Part shown: one piece after another, positions 1 to 9,400 of the stretch
How the letters are laid out: each line of letters starts with the position of its first letter
Numbering within the stretch: position 1 is the first letter of the stretch
DNA from: Pachyseris speciosa
Lineage: Eukaryota; Cnidaria; Anthozoa; Scleractinia; Pachyseridae
Direction: 5' to 3'
Length of the DNA stretch: 64,000 nt
Assembly (NCBI GenBank): GCA_016490735.1
Contig: JAEMWC010000354.1
Location: 570,001-634,000, forward strand
The notes under the pieces: generated by a model
What the model saw: the letters and a program-made list of their open reading frames with translations, nothing else
The model's database searches: none
What the model was told of the DNA's origin: nothing
Program-made: the position numbers and the translations under genes

Positions 1-1
1 T

Positions 2-184
2 AAACGTAAAAGAATGATAAATATTGAATTCATTATAAAAAAAATATTAAACTTGATGGATTATAATGAAGATTTTGAAATAAAAAAGAATAAGAAAACG
101 ATCCAGGAATATGAAAATTATTGGAAACTTATTCTTAATGAAAAAAGAAAGGAAATTAAGGATATTATTGAATATAGAAAATAA
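2..184 (+). CDS. VLTF3-like late transcription factor, C-terminal fragment
   Basis: An open frame enters from the left edge and ends at TAA 182-184, giving the last 60 residues of a basic protein. The pattern R-K-R-M-I-N-x-x-F-I-I-x-K-I-L followed by a Lys-rich stretch and an aromatic Y-W pair resembles the C-terminal helices of the poxvirus-type VLTF3 late transcription factor family, known in large DNA viruses and some virus-like elements. In such viruses it directs transcription of late genes. The stop is one base before the stop of the opposing gene, so the two converge tail to tail. Only the C-terminus is visible, so the family call needs the missing N-terminal part. Confidence 0.5.
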   Translation, partial: KRKRMINIEFIIKKILNLMDYNEDFEIKKNKKTIQEYENYWKLILNEKRKEIKDIIEYRK

Positions 185-682
185 TTATTTAGGAATTTCT
201 TCAGTAAAGTATTTGTCGTATTTATGTAACCATTTATCAATTATCGGACTATTATCTGTAATGAAATCGTCTGTTTGCGTCATCGTCATATATAAATTAG
301 GATCATAGTCACCAGAACGCAATATGTTTTTTATGTTATTTAAGAGATGCTGATATGTTTGGAAAGCATATATGCATTGTTGTCTTTTTAAATCCAGATT
401 TTTATGTTTCATCCAACCCTGAATGAGTAATGGTGTTGTACTTATTGCAACTAGACTAATCCCTGAAGTAGCAATGGCTGAAACAAGACCTCCAGAAGCG
501 AATACAACACTAAGTGAATTTCCTGCTATTTTCCATTTTTTGAATCTCTTTATTGCTTGTTTGAATGCCCAACATTTGCGATGATATGATTGATAATAAG
601 ACTTTAATTCGTCAACTTTTTCTTTTGAAAGTTTTACTGAGATATGGTTAAAACCAAAAATGCTTGTACGTTGTTTTGTCAT
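185..682 (-). CDS. Polinton-associated hydrophobic protein, unknown function
   Basis: 165 residues from an ATG at 682. A charged N-terminal half (Lys/Tyr-rich, residues about 15-50) is followed by a long Gly/Ala/Ser/Val/Ile stretch (about residues 53-90) that could form one or two membrane helices, then a polar C-terminal region with several Tyr and Asp. I do not recognise the family. Membrane-active small proteins are common in Polintons, so a virion-membrane or entry-associated role is possible but is inference. An AT-rich TCTA motif lies directly before the ATG and overlaps the end of the upstream gene (694-1029), which suggests separate expression rather than readthrough. The frame is intact, unlike the long genes nearby. 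Confidence 0.6.
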   Translation of the reverse strand: MTKQRTSIFGFNHISVKLSKEKVDELKSYYQSYHRKCWAFKQAIKRFKKWKIAGNSLSVVFASGGLVSAIATSGISLVAISTTPLLIQGWMKHKNLDLKRQQCIYAFQTYQHLLNNIKNILRSGDYDPNLYMTMTQTDDFITDNSPIIDKWLHKYDKYFTEEIPK

Positions 683-704
683 ATAATATTATTTTAGATT
701 ATAA
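681..704 (-). promoter_or_regulatory. AT-rich TCTA motif before the 185-682 gene
   Basis: On the - strand the sequence reads ATAATCTAAAATAATATTAT immediately before the ATG at 682. The TAA of the preceding gene (694-1029) lies inside it. The same AATCTAA core recurs at other gene boundaries of this Polinton. It resembles the TCTA core in an AT-rich setting described for late promoters of CroV and Mavirus. Confidence 0.45.
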
Positions 705-1029
705 TTCTTTTACAAATACAGTACATTAATCCTGTTATCTGACCACATAATGGAGATCTTTTCATAAATTCCGGTGATATATTCTCTGGAATTACATAAG
801 TATACCCCCTATTTAATAAATAACGATTATAGAATCTTCCAAAAGCATCGTGGAGAATACTATGTGAGTGTAATATATGAATCCAACCAAGTGTTCTTTC
901 CAAAAACCTTGTAATACATCCATTACCTGGACCAATGAGTCCTATTTCATAATCGTGTAAATATAAAATATTGTTTATTGGAATTTTTGTTTTAAAATTT
1001 TGAAATACAAATATTGGTATACCAGGCAT
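694..1029 (-). CDS. Small Polinton protein with GPGN and HD motifs
   Basis: 111 residues from an ATG at 1029. The middle contains G-P-G-N (about residues 33-36) and, 25 residues later, H-D followed by an aromatic-rich stretch and Tyr. A Gly-rich calcium loop followed by a catalytic HD pair is the layout of phospholipase A2-like domains, including the parvovirus-type form, but spacing and surrounding Cys pattern are not convincing. A separate, clearer PLA2-like region lies at about 4200-4550. The C-terminus has hydrophobic and Cys residues. The frame is intact. I would call it a conserved Polinton protein of unknown function with a possible lipase-like core. Confidence 0.5.
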   Translation of the reverse strand: MPGIPIFVFQNFKTKIPINNILYLHDYEIGLIGPGNGCITRFLERTLGWIHILHSHSILHDAFGRFYNRYLLNRGYTYVIPENISPEFMKRSPLCGQITGLMYCICKRIII

Positions 1030-1190
1030 GATTTTAATATCGCGTCATTAATGTGAATATGTTGTTGTTTGGTTTGATCGAAAAAATGGCTCACGTATTT
1101 GATTATGTCTTGTGTCATATATTAGATATTTATACAATTTTAACCCGACGTAATTGGATCATGTTCTGTTGTGTGGTTAAATATACCCAA

Positions 1191-1210
1191 ATAATATTGA
1201 TTTAGATTAA
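1191..1210 (-). promoter_or_regulatory. AT-rich TCTA motif after the 1202-1441 gene
   Basis: Read on the - strand it is TTAATCTAAATCAATATTAT, with the TAA stop of the 1202-1441 gene inside it. It has the same core as the motif at 681-704. The next - strand gene begins about 160 bases further on, so promoter function for that gene is less direct here. Confidence 0.35.
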
Positions 1211-1441
1211 TTTATGACTACTTCTAAGGTAAATGTCAAATGCTTTATCATCTGGATGAGAATAATCAATTATAAAATAGCCTCTCGATAATGATTTGTT
1301 GACGTTAACCGTTGTGATGTTTCTACTCAAAGAAGATTGTCTGTGTTCAAAAATTGTTGCCGGAAATGGTAATAATCCACTCCCTTCATTCTTTTTCTTG
1401 AAGTATAATATTCCGGGTTTTGTTCCTTGTATAATATACAT
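1202..1441 (-). CDS. Small Polinton protein, unknown function
   Basis: 79 residues from the ATG at 1441. The frame stays open upstream to 1510 (23 more codons) but without another ATG, only a TTG. The product is basic, with a Gly-Ser-Gly-Leu segment and a C-terminal Tyr/Asp-rich part; no signal peptide, membrane segment or catalytic motif is evident. It is arranged back to back with the + strand gene starting at 1514, leaving at most about 70 bases for a divergent promoter. I do not recognise the family. Confidence 0.45.
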   Translation of the reverse strand: MYIIQGTKPGILYFKKKNEGSGLLPFPATIFEHRQSSLSRNITTVNVNKSLSRGYFIIDYSHPDDKAFDIYLRSSHKLI

Positions 1442-1513
1442 TTTCTTAATATAAAAGTTATTACTATGAATAACTAAATATTCAGCGCCATTAATTAATA
1501 CAGACTTCAAAAA

Positions 1514-1714
1514 ATGGGAACAGGTGCTGACTTGAAAATATCGAAATCACAAATCAGAAAAGCTGTTGTACACGGAGGTTCTCTTTGGACAAGTCTTTTT
1601 TCTCTTGGAACAAAACTATTACCATATGCAACTACAGTTGATCATTACCTGACAATTCATTATTTGATAACCTTAAGCTTTTCGTTCTGTCCCTGTGAAA
1701 GTTTAACACCATGA
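1514..1714 (+). pseudogene. 5' part of a small Polinton gene, split by a fold-back
   Basis: An ATG at 1514 opens a frame whose first 40 or so residues look like a genuine small basic/hydrophobic virion-type protein (Lys/Ser-rich start, then Gly-Ser-Leu-Trp and Leu-rich segments). From about 1637 the frame runs into the inverted-repeat arm of the fold-back region and ends at 1714 after unrelated sequence. The likely continuation is the hydrophobic protein fragment at 2247-2546, now separated by about 600 bases of rearranged DNA. That link is inference from order and composition. Confidence 0.45.
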
Positions 1715-2213
1715 GGATGATAACGAAAAGCTTTTAAGAGCAATTAAATCAAATTCAGCCATAACATTAAGGTTATCAAATAATGAATTGTCAGGTAATG
1801 ATCAACTTAAGTCATATAGATAAACTATAATTATATTTAAGATAGAGGGGGGGGGGTAAATAGTGTTAAAGAATATTTATTTTGTATTTAAGATAGTGGT
1901 TGATATTCCATCTGTTTCAGAAGTGTGTCATCACTAATATCTTCATCGGAAAAATCCTCATCACTAATATCTTCATCGGAAAAATCCTCATCACTAGAAT
2001 CTTCTTCATCTGAAACAGATGGAATATCAACCACTATCTTAAATACAAAATAAATATTCTTTAACACTATTTAACCCCCCCCCCTCTATCTTAAATATAA
2101 TTATAGTTTATCTAATCTATGACCTTAATTTTATGGCTGAATTTGATTTAATTGCTCTTAAAAGCTTTTCGTTCTGTCCCTGTGAAAGTTTAACACCATG
2201 AGGATGATAACGA
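1637..2213. repeat. Nested inverted and direct repeats (fold-back)
   Basis: Four repeat relations occupy this stretch. A 38-bp arm at 1637-1674 is repeated perfectly in inverse at 1769-1806. A roughly 102-bp arm at 1819-1920 is inverted at 2010-2112, including a G10 run facing a C11-12 run. A 51-bp direct repeat occurs at 1676-1726 and 2163-2213. A short A/T-rich block at about 1739-1764 is inverted at about 2131-2160. In the loop of the large hairpin, a 30-bp unit is tandemly repeated (1931-1990). The arrangement suggests repeated template switching or insertion of a fold-back element. Confidence 0.85.
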
Positions 2214-2291
2214 GTCATATCGTATTATTATATTCCAAACAACAAATTGTCTCAGTTATTGAATTATAAGAATTTATTAAACACGAGACAA

Positions 2292-2546
2292 ATGGCTGAT
2301 CTGGTTAGTTCAATGCAGTCCGGTGGACAACTTGTTATAAATCCAACAAAAACACAGATAGGAAAGGGTCTCGGAACAATATTGGCTAGTATTGGAATCC
2401 CCCTTGCCATTGAAGTAATTAAGAAATTAACGGGAAAAGGTTTACATGTTGAAAGTCGCAGACCAAGACGTTCATTGCCAGTTCACGTTCCAGATGCCAT
2501 TGCAATGAATAAAAGTGGTGGAAAACATGATCTGATTCCATGGTAA
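2292..2546 (+). CDS. Small hydrophobic Polinton protein (possible 3' half of a split gene)
   Basis: 84 residues from the ATG at 2292; the frame is open back to a TTG at 2247. It contains a Gly-Gly-Gln segment, then a Gly/Leu/Ile-rich stretch (about residues 30-50) able to span a membrane, then an Arg-rich tail. Composition resembles small virion core or pV/pX-like proteins of Polintons, but no named family can be given. It ends 46 bases before the protease gene. The fold-back ending at 2213 probably severed it from the ATG-bearing part at 1514. Confidence 0.45.
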   Translation: MADLVSSMQSGGQLVINPTKTQIGKGLGTILASIGIPLAIEVIKKLTGKGLHVESRRPRRSLPVHVPDAIAMNKSGGKHDLIPW

Positions 2547-2591
2547 TCCCCACCTGTTGTAGGTACATGGGATAACCCAATTGGTTTTGGA

Positions 2592-3134
2592 ATGAAAAAA
2601 AAAAAGAACTTCAAAAAAGGGAAAAGGACTGCTCCTAGGACCGAACTCACCTTTTACCAAGGCAAAAATACCAATTTTGGGGACAATACTCTCATAAATA
2701 AGCCATTATCCAACTTTGATTTATTGAGTTGGGTAAAACAACTCAACATCAAACATTTTAGAGGAGTTTTTAGTCGGGATGCTTTGCCAAGACAAATCAA
2801 AAACAAAGAATGTGGAATAGTTAATCTCGACAGCAAAATTGGACCTGACACTCATTGGGTTTGTTATAGACATTTTGATAAATACTGTGAATACTTCGAC
2901 TCATTCGGTTTGATGATGCCAATTGAAGTTCAAAAATTTATGGCTACAAGCAAAAAACAACTCGTATACTCTGGAGATGAGATACAAGAGCGTGATTCTA
3001 TGTTGTGTGGATATTGGTGTTTGTACTATCTTCTCGAGAGACAAAAAGGTAGATCAATTCTAAATACAATACATAATTCCAAATTCGCGAATGACAATCA
3101 CAGATTCATCATAGACTACTTTGAAAATATATAA
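2592..3134 (+). CDS. Adenain-type cysteine protease (Polinton PRO)
   Basis: 180 residues from ATG 2592, close to the usual length of adenovirus-like/Ulp1-fold maturation proteases in Polintons. The catalytic order His-Asp/Glu-Gln-Cys is visible: T-H-W at about residue 93, F-D-S-F-G about 18 residues later, a Gln in I-Q-E-R, and the nucleophile in M-L-C-G-Y-W-C. The N-terminus is strongly Lys-rich. In related elements the enzyme cleaves virion precursor proteins during particle maturation. It is one of the few intact long genes here and lies between small virion-type genes, as expected. Confidence 0.88.
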   Translation: MKKKKNFKKGKRTAPRTELTFYQGKNTNFGDNTLINKPLSNFDLLSWVKQLNIKHFRGVFSRDALPRQIKNKECGIVNLDSKIGPDTHWVCYRHFDKYCEYFDSFGLMMPIEVQKFMATSKKQLVYSGDEIQERDSMLCGYWCLYYLLERQKGRSILNTIHNSKFANDNHRFIIDYFENI

Positions 3135-3143
3135 TTTATATAT

Positions 3144-3400
3144 ATGAATAGATTAGTTGAGATAAATGTAAATCTTTCTGAAAAACAAAGAATTAGAATA
3201 AGAAATGCTGCTCCCAATCAAACTATTATCATAAGACTTAAAAGGAATTGTCTTAATGAAATGATATTTTACACGTTGGTGAAACAACGAGAATTATGTT
3301 AGAAGAACGAAGAATTCGACTTAAAGGTATTGACATAAAAATATTCCCTAAACAAGACATTGAAATAAAGGATAATGGTGATGTGTATTTGGCATATTAA
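3144..3400 (+). pseudogene. Small basic Polinton gene broken by a frameshift
   Basis: Two overlapping frames make up one small gene: 3144-3302 (52 residues from ATG 3144, only 9 bases after the protease stop) and 3296-3400 (34 residues). The second frame is open further upstream through the region where the first loses similarity of composition, so a small indel around 3270-3290 is the simplest explanation. Both parts are rich in Ile, Arg and Asn. Function is unknown. The terminal TAA (3398-3400) is embedded in the next promoter-like motif. Confidence 0.5.
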
Positions 3401-3417
3401 TCTAACTCACTTATATA
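3398..3417 (+). promoter_or_regulatory. AT-rich TCTA motif before the DUF5679-like gene
   Basis: TAATCTAACTCACTTATATA sits between the stop of the preceding gene, which it contains, and the ATG at 3418. Its core matches the motif at 5479-5500 and 6427-6447. Position directly at the start codon and AT-rich 3' half fit a late-type viral promoter. Confidence 0.5.
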
Positions 3418-4561
3418 ATGGTAAAATCATATTGCATTAAACAGAAGAAAATTACAGAATGTGTACCAGGAAGTGAACGGTTTGAAATGACTAAAAATGG
3501 TCGAACTATGCTGAAATGCGCTTGTGCTGAATGTGGAATAACAAAAACAAAATTCGTTAAGAACCAGGGAAACTGATTGGCCCGTCTGAAGGGGCGGGCA
3601 TTGGTTCAACATTATTGACAACATCATTGGATTTACTTGGTCATGCAGCTCCAACGATTGGTAAAAAAGCATTGCAGGCTGAAAGATATTATGCATCAGA
3701 AGCCCTTAGAAATCCAAAACTACAGCAAAAAATTAAAGCTATTGATTTTGCTCTTGATAAAGCTAAGCCTGTTTTAACTAAAGTTGGTAAAGAGGGTTTG
3801 GTTCAACTATCTACAAAAATTAGACCAAAACGAAAAGATGGAAAACAAATGCATAAAACCGATATTAAAGGATTGGATTATGGCAGTGGGTTAATTGACA
3901 GTTTGTTAAAATCAGGTGTAGCAGGGTCTCCGTGGCATGTAGATTATAAAAAAGGAATTGAATTATTGACAGATCCTGGTTTGTTTAAAACACCAAACAA
4001 AAAAGAAATCACAAACATAAAAGAAAGTATCAAGTTTTACAAAGAGCAATACAAATTGGCAAAAGCAAAAGGTTACAAAGGTTCCTACACAAGCTTTGCG
4101 AAAAAGATGGGATGGGCTGAAAAACCAACCTTTACGTTCCCAGGATTTGGTAGTGCTATTGACATTCATAAAGCTATTGGTAAGCTTCCTAAACCAAAAT
4201 CAGGTTGGACTTTGCCAGGCCATAATTACACAGGTCCATACAATCCCTTGATGAGCAGCTTAAATAAAACCCAACAACCGGTGAAATACTTGAGATTTAT
4301 CAACAGCCAACCGGTAAGACAGATGCTGTTTCCATGCAACATGATGTTGATTACTCCATTTGTAAAGATGATAGGAAATGCAAGAATAAAGCAGACCGAA
4401 AAATGGTTGCTGCTCTTGATGCCATTCCGTGGAAAGATAGACAATGGGGACATATGTTGGCTCGTAATGCAATTGCAACAAAGGAGAAACTAGGTTTGGG
4501 TGTTAAAAAGCAAAAAAACGGAAAAAGCCGTCGAGTGAAGAAAACTAGCAAGAAAAATTAG
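3418..4561 (+). pseudogene. DUF5679-like zinc motif plus PLA2-like domain, frameshifted
   Basis: The first part (3418-3576, 52 residues) is a short Lys-rich protein with paired Cys (C-x-C-x2-C) and an M-V-K-S-Y-C start, matching the small DUF5679-type proteins of Polintons. After a frame change near 3576-3610, a long frame (to about 4250) is rich in Lys and Pro and ends with a Y-T-G-P-Y-N motif. After a further frame change near 4247 and an in-frame TAA shortly after, the next frame carries Q-H-D-x-x-Y and a basic tail to 4561. G-P-x-N plus HDxxY is the PLA2-like core shared with parvovirus VP1. In such particles the activity helps breach endosomal membranes. This copy cannot encode the intact product. 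Confidence 0.7.
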
Positions 4562-5474
4562 CAGATGAATTACATACACCCATAAAACGCAATTTTACTC
4601 GACGGCGTGTGATTGTAAATAAAATTGATGAAATATGGGCTGCTGATCTTGTTGAAATGCAAAAATTCAGTAAATGGAATAAAGGTTATAAATATCTTCT
4701 AATGGTTATTGATGTTTTCAGTAAATATGGTTGGATTGTTCCTCTGAAGGATAAAAAGGGTGAAACTGTAACTGAAGCATTTAAAACCATCTTCAGAGAT
4801 AGAAAACCACAATATCTATGGGTTGATAAAGGTAAAGAGTTCTATAACAAACACTTGAAGGACTTGCTAGAAAAAAATGAGATACATATGTACTCCACTG
4901 AAAATGAAGAAAAATCCTCAGTAGTTGAAAGGTGGAATCGAACAATAAAGTCCAAGATGTGGAAGCAGTTCACTGTCCAAGGTAATACAATGTATCTCGA
5001 TATGCTACCAAAATTAGTGAAAGAATACAACAATACAAAACATTCAAGCATAAAAATGACACCTGTTGAGGCTTCAAAGAAAAGGAATGAAGGAATAGTG
5101 TATTTTAATTTATATGGCGAAATGGAAACATTACAACATAAACCAAAATTTAAAGTAGGTGATAAGGTTCGAATATCCAAGTATAAACGAAATGTGTTCG
5201 ACAAGGGTTATACACCAAATTGGACAGAAGAATTATTCATAATAGACAAGATCCAATACACTAATCCAATCACATACAAAATAAAAGATCTAAGAGGTGA
5301 AGATATTGAGGGGAGTTTTTATGAACCTGAATTATTAAAAGCCAAACAAAATGTTTTCCGCATTGATAAAGTCATTCGGAGGGATTCAAGAAGAAACAAG
5401 CTTTAGTAAAGTGGAAGGGATATAGTGATGATTTCAATAGTTGGATACCATTTGGGGATTTAAAAGATATGTGA
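4558..5474 (+). pseudogene. Retroviral-type integrase with frameshifted chromodomain
   Basis: One open frame from 4558 to 5406 holds the integrase core: first Asp in W-A-A-D-L, second in W-V-D-K-G-K-E-F, and Glu in S-V-V-E-R-W-N, followed by an SH3-like C-terminal region (V-G-D-K-V-R-I). The chromodomain signature V-K-W-K-G-Y-S with W-I-P lies just beyond, in another frame ending at TGA 5472-5474; a one-base shift near 5380 separates it. The frame is also open upstream toward the PLA2-like region without a clear ATG, so the ancestral gene may have been longer or fused. The enzyme inserts the element into host DNA; the chromodomain may bias target choice. Confidence 0.85.
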
Positions 5475-5478
5475 AAAA

Positions 5479-5500
5479 TAATCTAACTTATATATAATAT
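5479..5500 (+). promoter_or_regulatory. AT-rich TCTA motif before the BRO-like gene
   Basis: TAATCTAACTTATATATAAT begins five bases after the chromodomain stop and ends at the ATG 5501. It shares the 10-base core TAATCTAACT with the motif at 3398. This is the best-formed copy, with an extended TATATA part. Confidence 0.55.
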
Positions 5501-6429
5501 ATGATGTGTATGCAAAAATATTCTTATAATAATAAAGAATTAAATGTATCAATAGATTGTTATCTTGATGATAAAAATGATATATGGTTCAGGGCAAAGA
5601 TATTGCTACCATTCTCGACTATAAAAATCCGCAAAGAGCAGTTAGAAATTATGTCGTTCCCGATGATAAAATCTTGGTAGACCTTAAAATAATCATAAAT
5701 TCACGGGGGACCAAAAGTGTCTGTCGTGCTGAGGCCACTGATTCACCATATGGTGCGAAATCTGCCGATAAAATCTTAATAAACCTCAAAAATGATATAA
5801 ATTCATGGGGGACCAAAAGTGTCTGTCGTGCTGAGGGGGCTGAAACATGGGGACCAAAAGTGTCTGTCGTGCTGAGGGGGCTGAAAAAACTGTCAGATGT
5901 TATCTTATAAACGAATCAGGATTTTATTCACTTTTATTTTCATCCAAAAAACAAGAAGCTGAAATTTTTAAACATTGGGTTACATCAAAAGTATTACCAT
6001 CAATCAGAAAACAAGGATATTACAAGCAGTTCAACGACAGAAACAATAATATGCTATTGATTGAAAATGAAAATGATTTACACTACAAGATTGTATCATT
6101 TATCAGAAAAAAATGTGAAGATGCTTTAATGATTGCTGGTCTTGGTGAAAATCAAATAAGCTCGAATATGAGAATCAAAAGTTATAACAAAGGATATATG
6201 GCTGGACAATGTGATTTGATGTTAATGAATCCAACTAGAAAATACAATGCTTTGTGTCTTGAATTTAAAAGCCCAACAGGTGCATACCAAGTGTCGGACA
6301 AACAACACAATATGAAGCAGTTATATGAAAAACAAGTGTAAAGACATCATTTGTTTTGAAGATTTAATTTACGAAATAACCAAACACATGGAAGAAAGCA
6401 AATCTTATTTATCACGAAGAGGAAAATAA
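5501..6429 (+). pseudogene. BRO-N domain plus PD-(D/E)XK nuclease-like protein, frameshifted
   Basis: The N-terminal part (from ATG 5501) shows a BRO-N/KilA-like core: W-F-R-A-K, then I-L-D-Y-K-N-P-Q-R-A, and later F-Y-S-L-L-F with V-L-P-S-I-R-K. The C-terminal part has Q-C-D-L-M-L followed by L-E-F-K-S, the D...ExK spacing of PD-(D/E)XK nucleases such as VRR-NUC. Frame changes occur near 5600, near 5850-5900 and near 6330, the last leaving an open tail to TAA 6427. The segment between the two BRO parts is expanded by a 69-bp direct repeat (5664-5733 and 5767-5835) plus a third short copy. BRO proteins bind DNA in large viruses; the role here is unknown. Confidence 0.65.
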
Positions 6430-6447
6430 TCTAACCTATATATAATA
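6427..6447 (+). promoter_or_regulatory. AT-rich TCTA motif after the BRO-like gene
   Basis: TAATCTAACCTATATATAAT contains the TAA of the BRO-like gene. No + strand gene follows, because the polymerase gene converges from the right. The motif may be a leftover of a lost gene or may act in transcript ending; its presence at a stop codon parallels the other copies. Confidence 0.4.
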
Positions 6448-6498
6448 AAGAGGTTAGTGTTCTCATACACTATTTTGCTATTTGGTAGCCAAAAATAT

Positions 6499-9400
6499 TT
6501 ATTGTTTCTGGCTATTATAATGTCCATAAGCCAAACTATCTATGCCATTTTTCAGAATATATCTTTTGTCGTCGAAACAGGACAATGACACTTTACTGAT
6601 TTCATAACTTCCCAACTCATGATTTTGACTCCTTATGGTTTTCATTCTATGATACAACTGTTTATTCTCAAATAAGACATTCTTGTAATCCTCGTGTTTG
6701 ATTGTTTTTAATAACAATCTTCTTGATACCTTTTGCAGTTTTCCCGCCCTTTTGGTTATCTTTGACATAGCTGTACATCTTGGATCTCAAACCGATGAAT
6801 TCAGTTATTGAAATTCCAGCAGCCTCATCCTTAAATTTACCAATCACTTTTTTGTTTGATTTGTTGAAAAATTGATTGTCCTCAGGATAATCGCTGTTGT
6901 CGAATTTATCTTTATCTTGCCAGAAGTCCCTGTAAACATCTTCCGCTACGATTTCATAAGTCAAGCTGTCTGTATCAGTGAAGAGTAGTTTAGCTTTATC
7001 ACCGTATTTCTTCTTGATGTAATTATAGTGAAAATCATACATCAGCGTTTTACTCAGATCTAAGATACACATTCCCACATATGCCGGCCTGTTGAGGAAA
7101 AGTGTTTCTTTAATCTTATGCACCGCCACAAGATTTTCATTGAATATCTTACTGCTGACAAATGTTGGTTTAGATGTCATTTTCAACAATTTTTTTTCAT
7201 CAGTGACTAATTTAACATCAACTCTTTTTCTCAAGTTTTCCATTGTTTTACCAAACACAGAATTATTCATTAACTTGAAAAAGTCTTTCTCAAATGCATT
7301 TTTAGCACTTGTTCTTTTACTGTATTAAAATCAATATATTGTTTCAACCAAGGAGACTGATTGAATTCAAGTACTTTATGAACTTTTGTAACTTTTAAAC
7401 CGAGATCTGTATATAGTTGTAGGTTTCTGTAATGAAGTACATACTTCTCTTTGTTGTTCAGTGTTGGAATGAGTTTATGAACTAAACCAGTTGATATATT
7501 GTATTTGTCTGCTATTTTTTTACAATAGTCAGATAGCATGCTTTCAGTTACTTTAATCTTTTCTGGTCCAAGCGGGTAATCATTATGAAGATCATGCAAC
7601 TCTTCAGAATATTCAAGATCAACTTCAAGAATTAAACCTTTTTTACTGTCTTCTTTGTATTTAGCCAGGTCTAACTCATTGATTTTCTTTTCTGTCATCC
7701 ATCTAAAACCACCTGTTGGTAAATACTGACTCATTGCCCAACCATACAAATTATTAGCATCAAGATACATGATGTATTTTGAGGGCGCCTTCTCATCATA
7801 CTCTTTCATGTACTTATTATTTGCTTTTCCATATCGATTGGAAATATAACTGATTCCACCACGCATGCCCTTTTCAATGAATTGAAACATATTAACGTCT
7901 GTCATTAACTCCAGTTTAATGTCAGTCATCTTTAACATTGCATCCCAACTTAAACCAGGAGATGTGAAATAATGACAAGGGTCTAACTTGTAATATTCAA
8001 GACATGTTTTTCGAAAGTTTTCAAACACATCAGCCAACAGTAATATATCCGATTTTAGATACAAATCATGATATTCTCCCATGTTTTTTATTTTGAATGC
8101 ATTCCAAACGTTTTGAGCATGTTCATAATCTTCATCTGATACGTGTTCATTGTTTAATATGCTGTAAAACTCTTCTTTTGATGGTAGCTTTTCACTGAAT
8201 TTTTCAAATGAATCCATATAGTCATATGGGTAGACTCCCTTTTGAGACATCAAATCAAGCTTCTCACCTTTGAATTTTTGAGAGGTATATTTTAACGATT
8301 CTTTTGGCAGATTACTCACTAGTTTTTCTTGAGCTCATGAATTGAAAACTATCAATAAAAGTTAGGTGATTTCCAAGCATAAAAGCCATATATTTTTCCA
8401 TATTATTGGGAATCGCGTTGATGTTCATTTGACACTTTTCACCTCTCTTATTTGTGTAAGTGTGATTTTTGACTATCTCACCAATTTCTTGCATAATGAA
8501 ATGACTGTTATAACCTCTGAGATTATGGAATATAACAGGAATTTTTCAGTTATTTTAAAATTGAGATGACAATTTTGATGGGCTGATCCTCTATACTGGC
8601 CAGTAATATGACAGTGGTCTTTGACTTTTATATCAGTGTCAATATACTTTTTATTACAAATATGACAACTATCAGCTTTTTGGAATTCGTTTTCATTATC
8701 TGTTGTCATTTTCAGTGGTTTGTTAAACTCCTTTTTTATAACTTTTTTACAATATTCAACTTCATATAACATGGCTTCCATAAACTTATACACAGCTTTT
8801 TCACCTCTATATGTTTTCAGTGATTTGGTGTATTTATCATCATAACAACAAACAACCTTGTATCCGTAACCACAGTCTGTATGCTTCTGATAAGCTTCAG
8901 TGTATGATTTATCATTATTGGGTTGGCATCCAGACACTTTTTCTGTGATAGCCTCAAAATCAGCATATATGACGAATGGTACTGGTAGTTGTTTGTGGAA
9001 ATTATTGAATTTCAATATGTTGTTATCTTTAGTCGGCATTTTAATGGCTTGTGTACCATTGATCTGTATGCAGTTTTCTTTGTGATTAATAAGTATTTTT
9101 TCAGAAATGAAACACTGCAAACAATGCATACAAAAGTGTTTTCTTTCCTTGTGCTTCGTTTTATTATACATGAATCTGCCAAAATCTCTAATTAAAACAT
9201 AGTGTTTGTTTTCATTTTCTGTGATCAATAGTAGATTTAAACAGTCTTCATTCTTCTCTTCTGATACATAAATTGGATATGGTTGTTTGTTTTCATAACC
9301 AAATACATTGATATTTATACTGTTTTGTTTCTCAATTTTATTGTATTGTTTGACTGCAACTGGAAATTCAATTCCTGAATAATCTAACTCATCAATATAT

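Noticed and set aside
1925..2015. Acidic Ser/Asp/Glu repeat frame on the - strand
   Set aside because: It lies in the loop of the fold-back, lacks an ATG and is closed upstream by a TAA.
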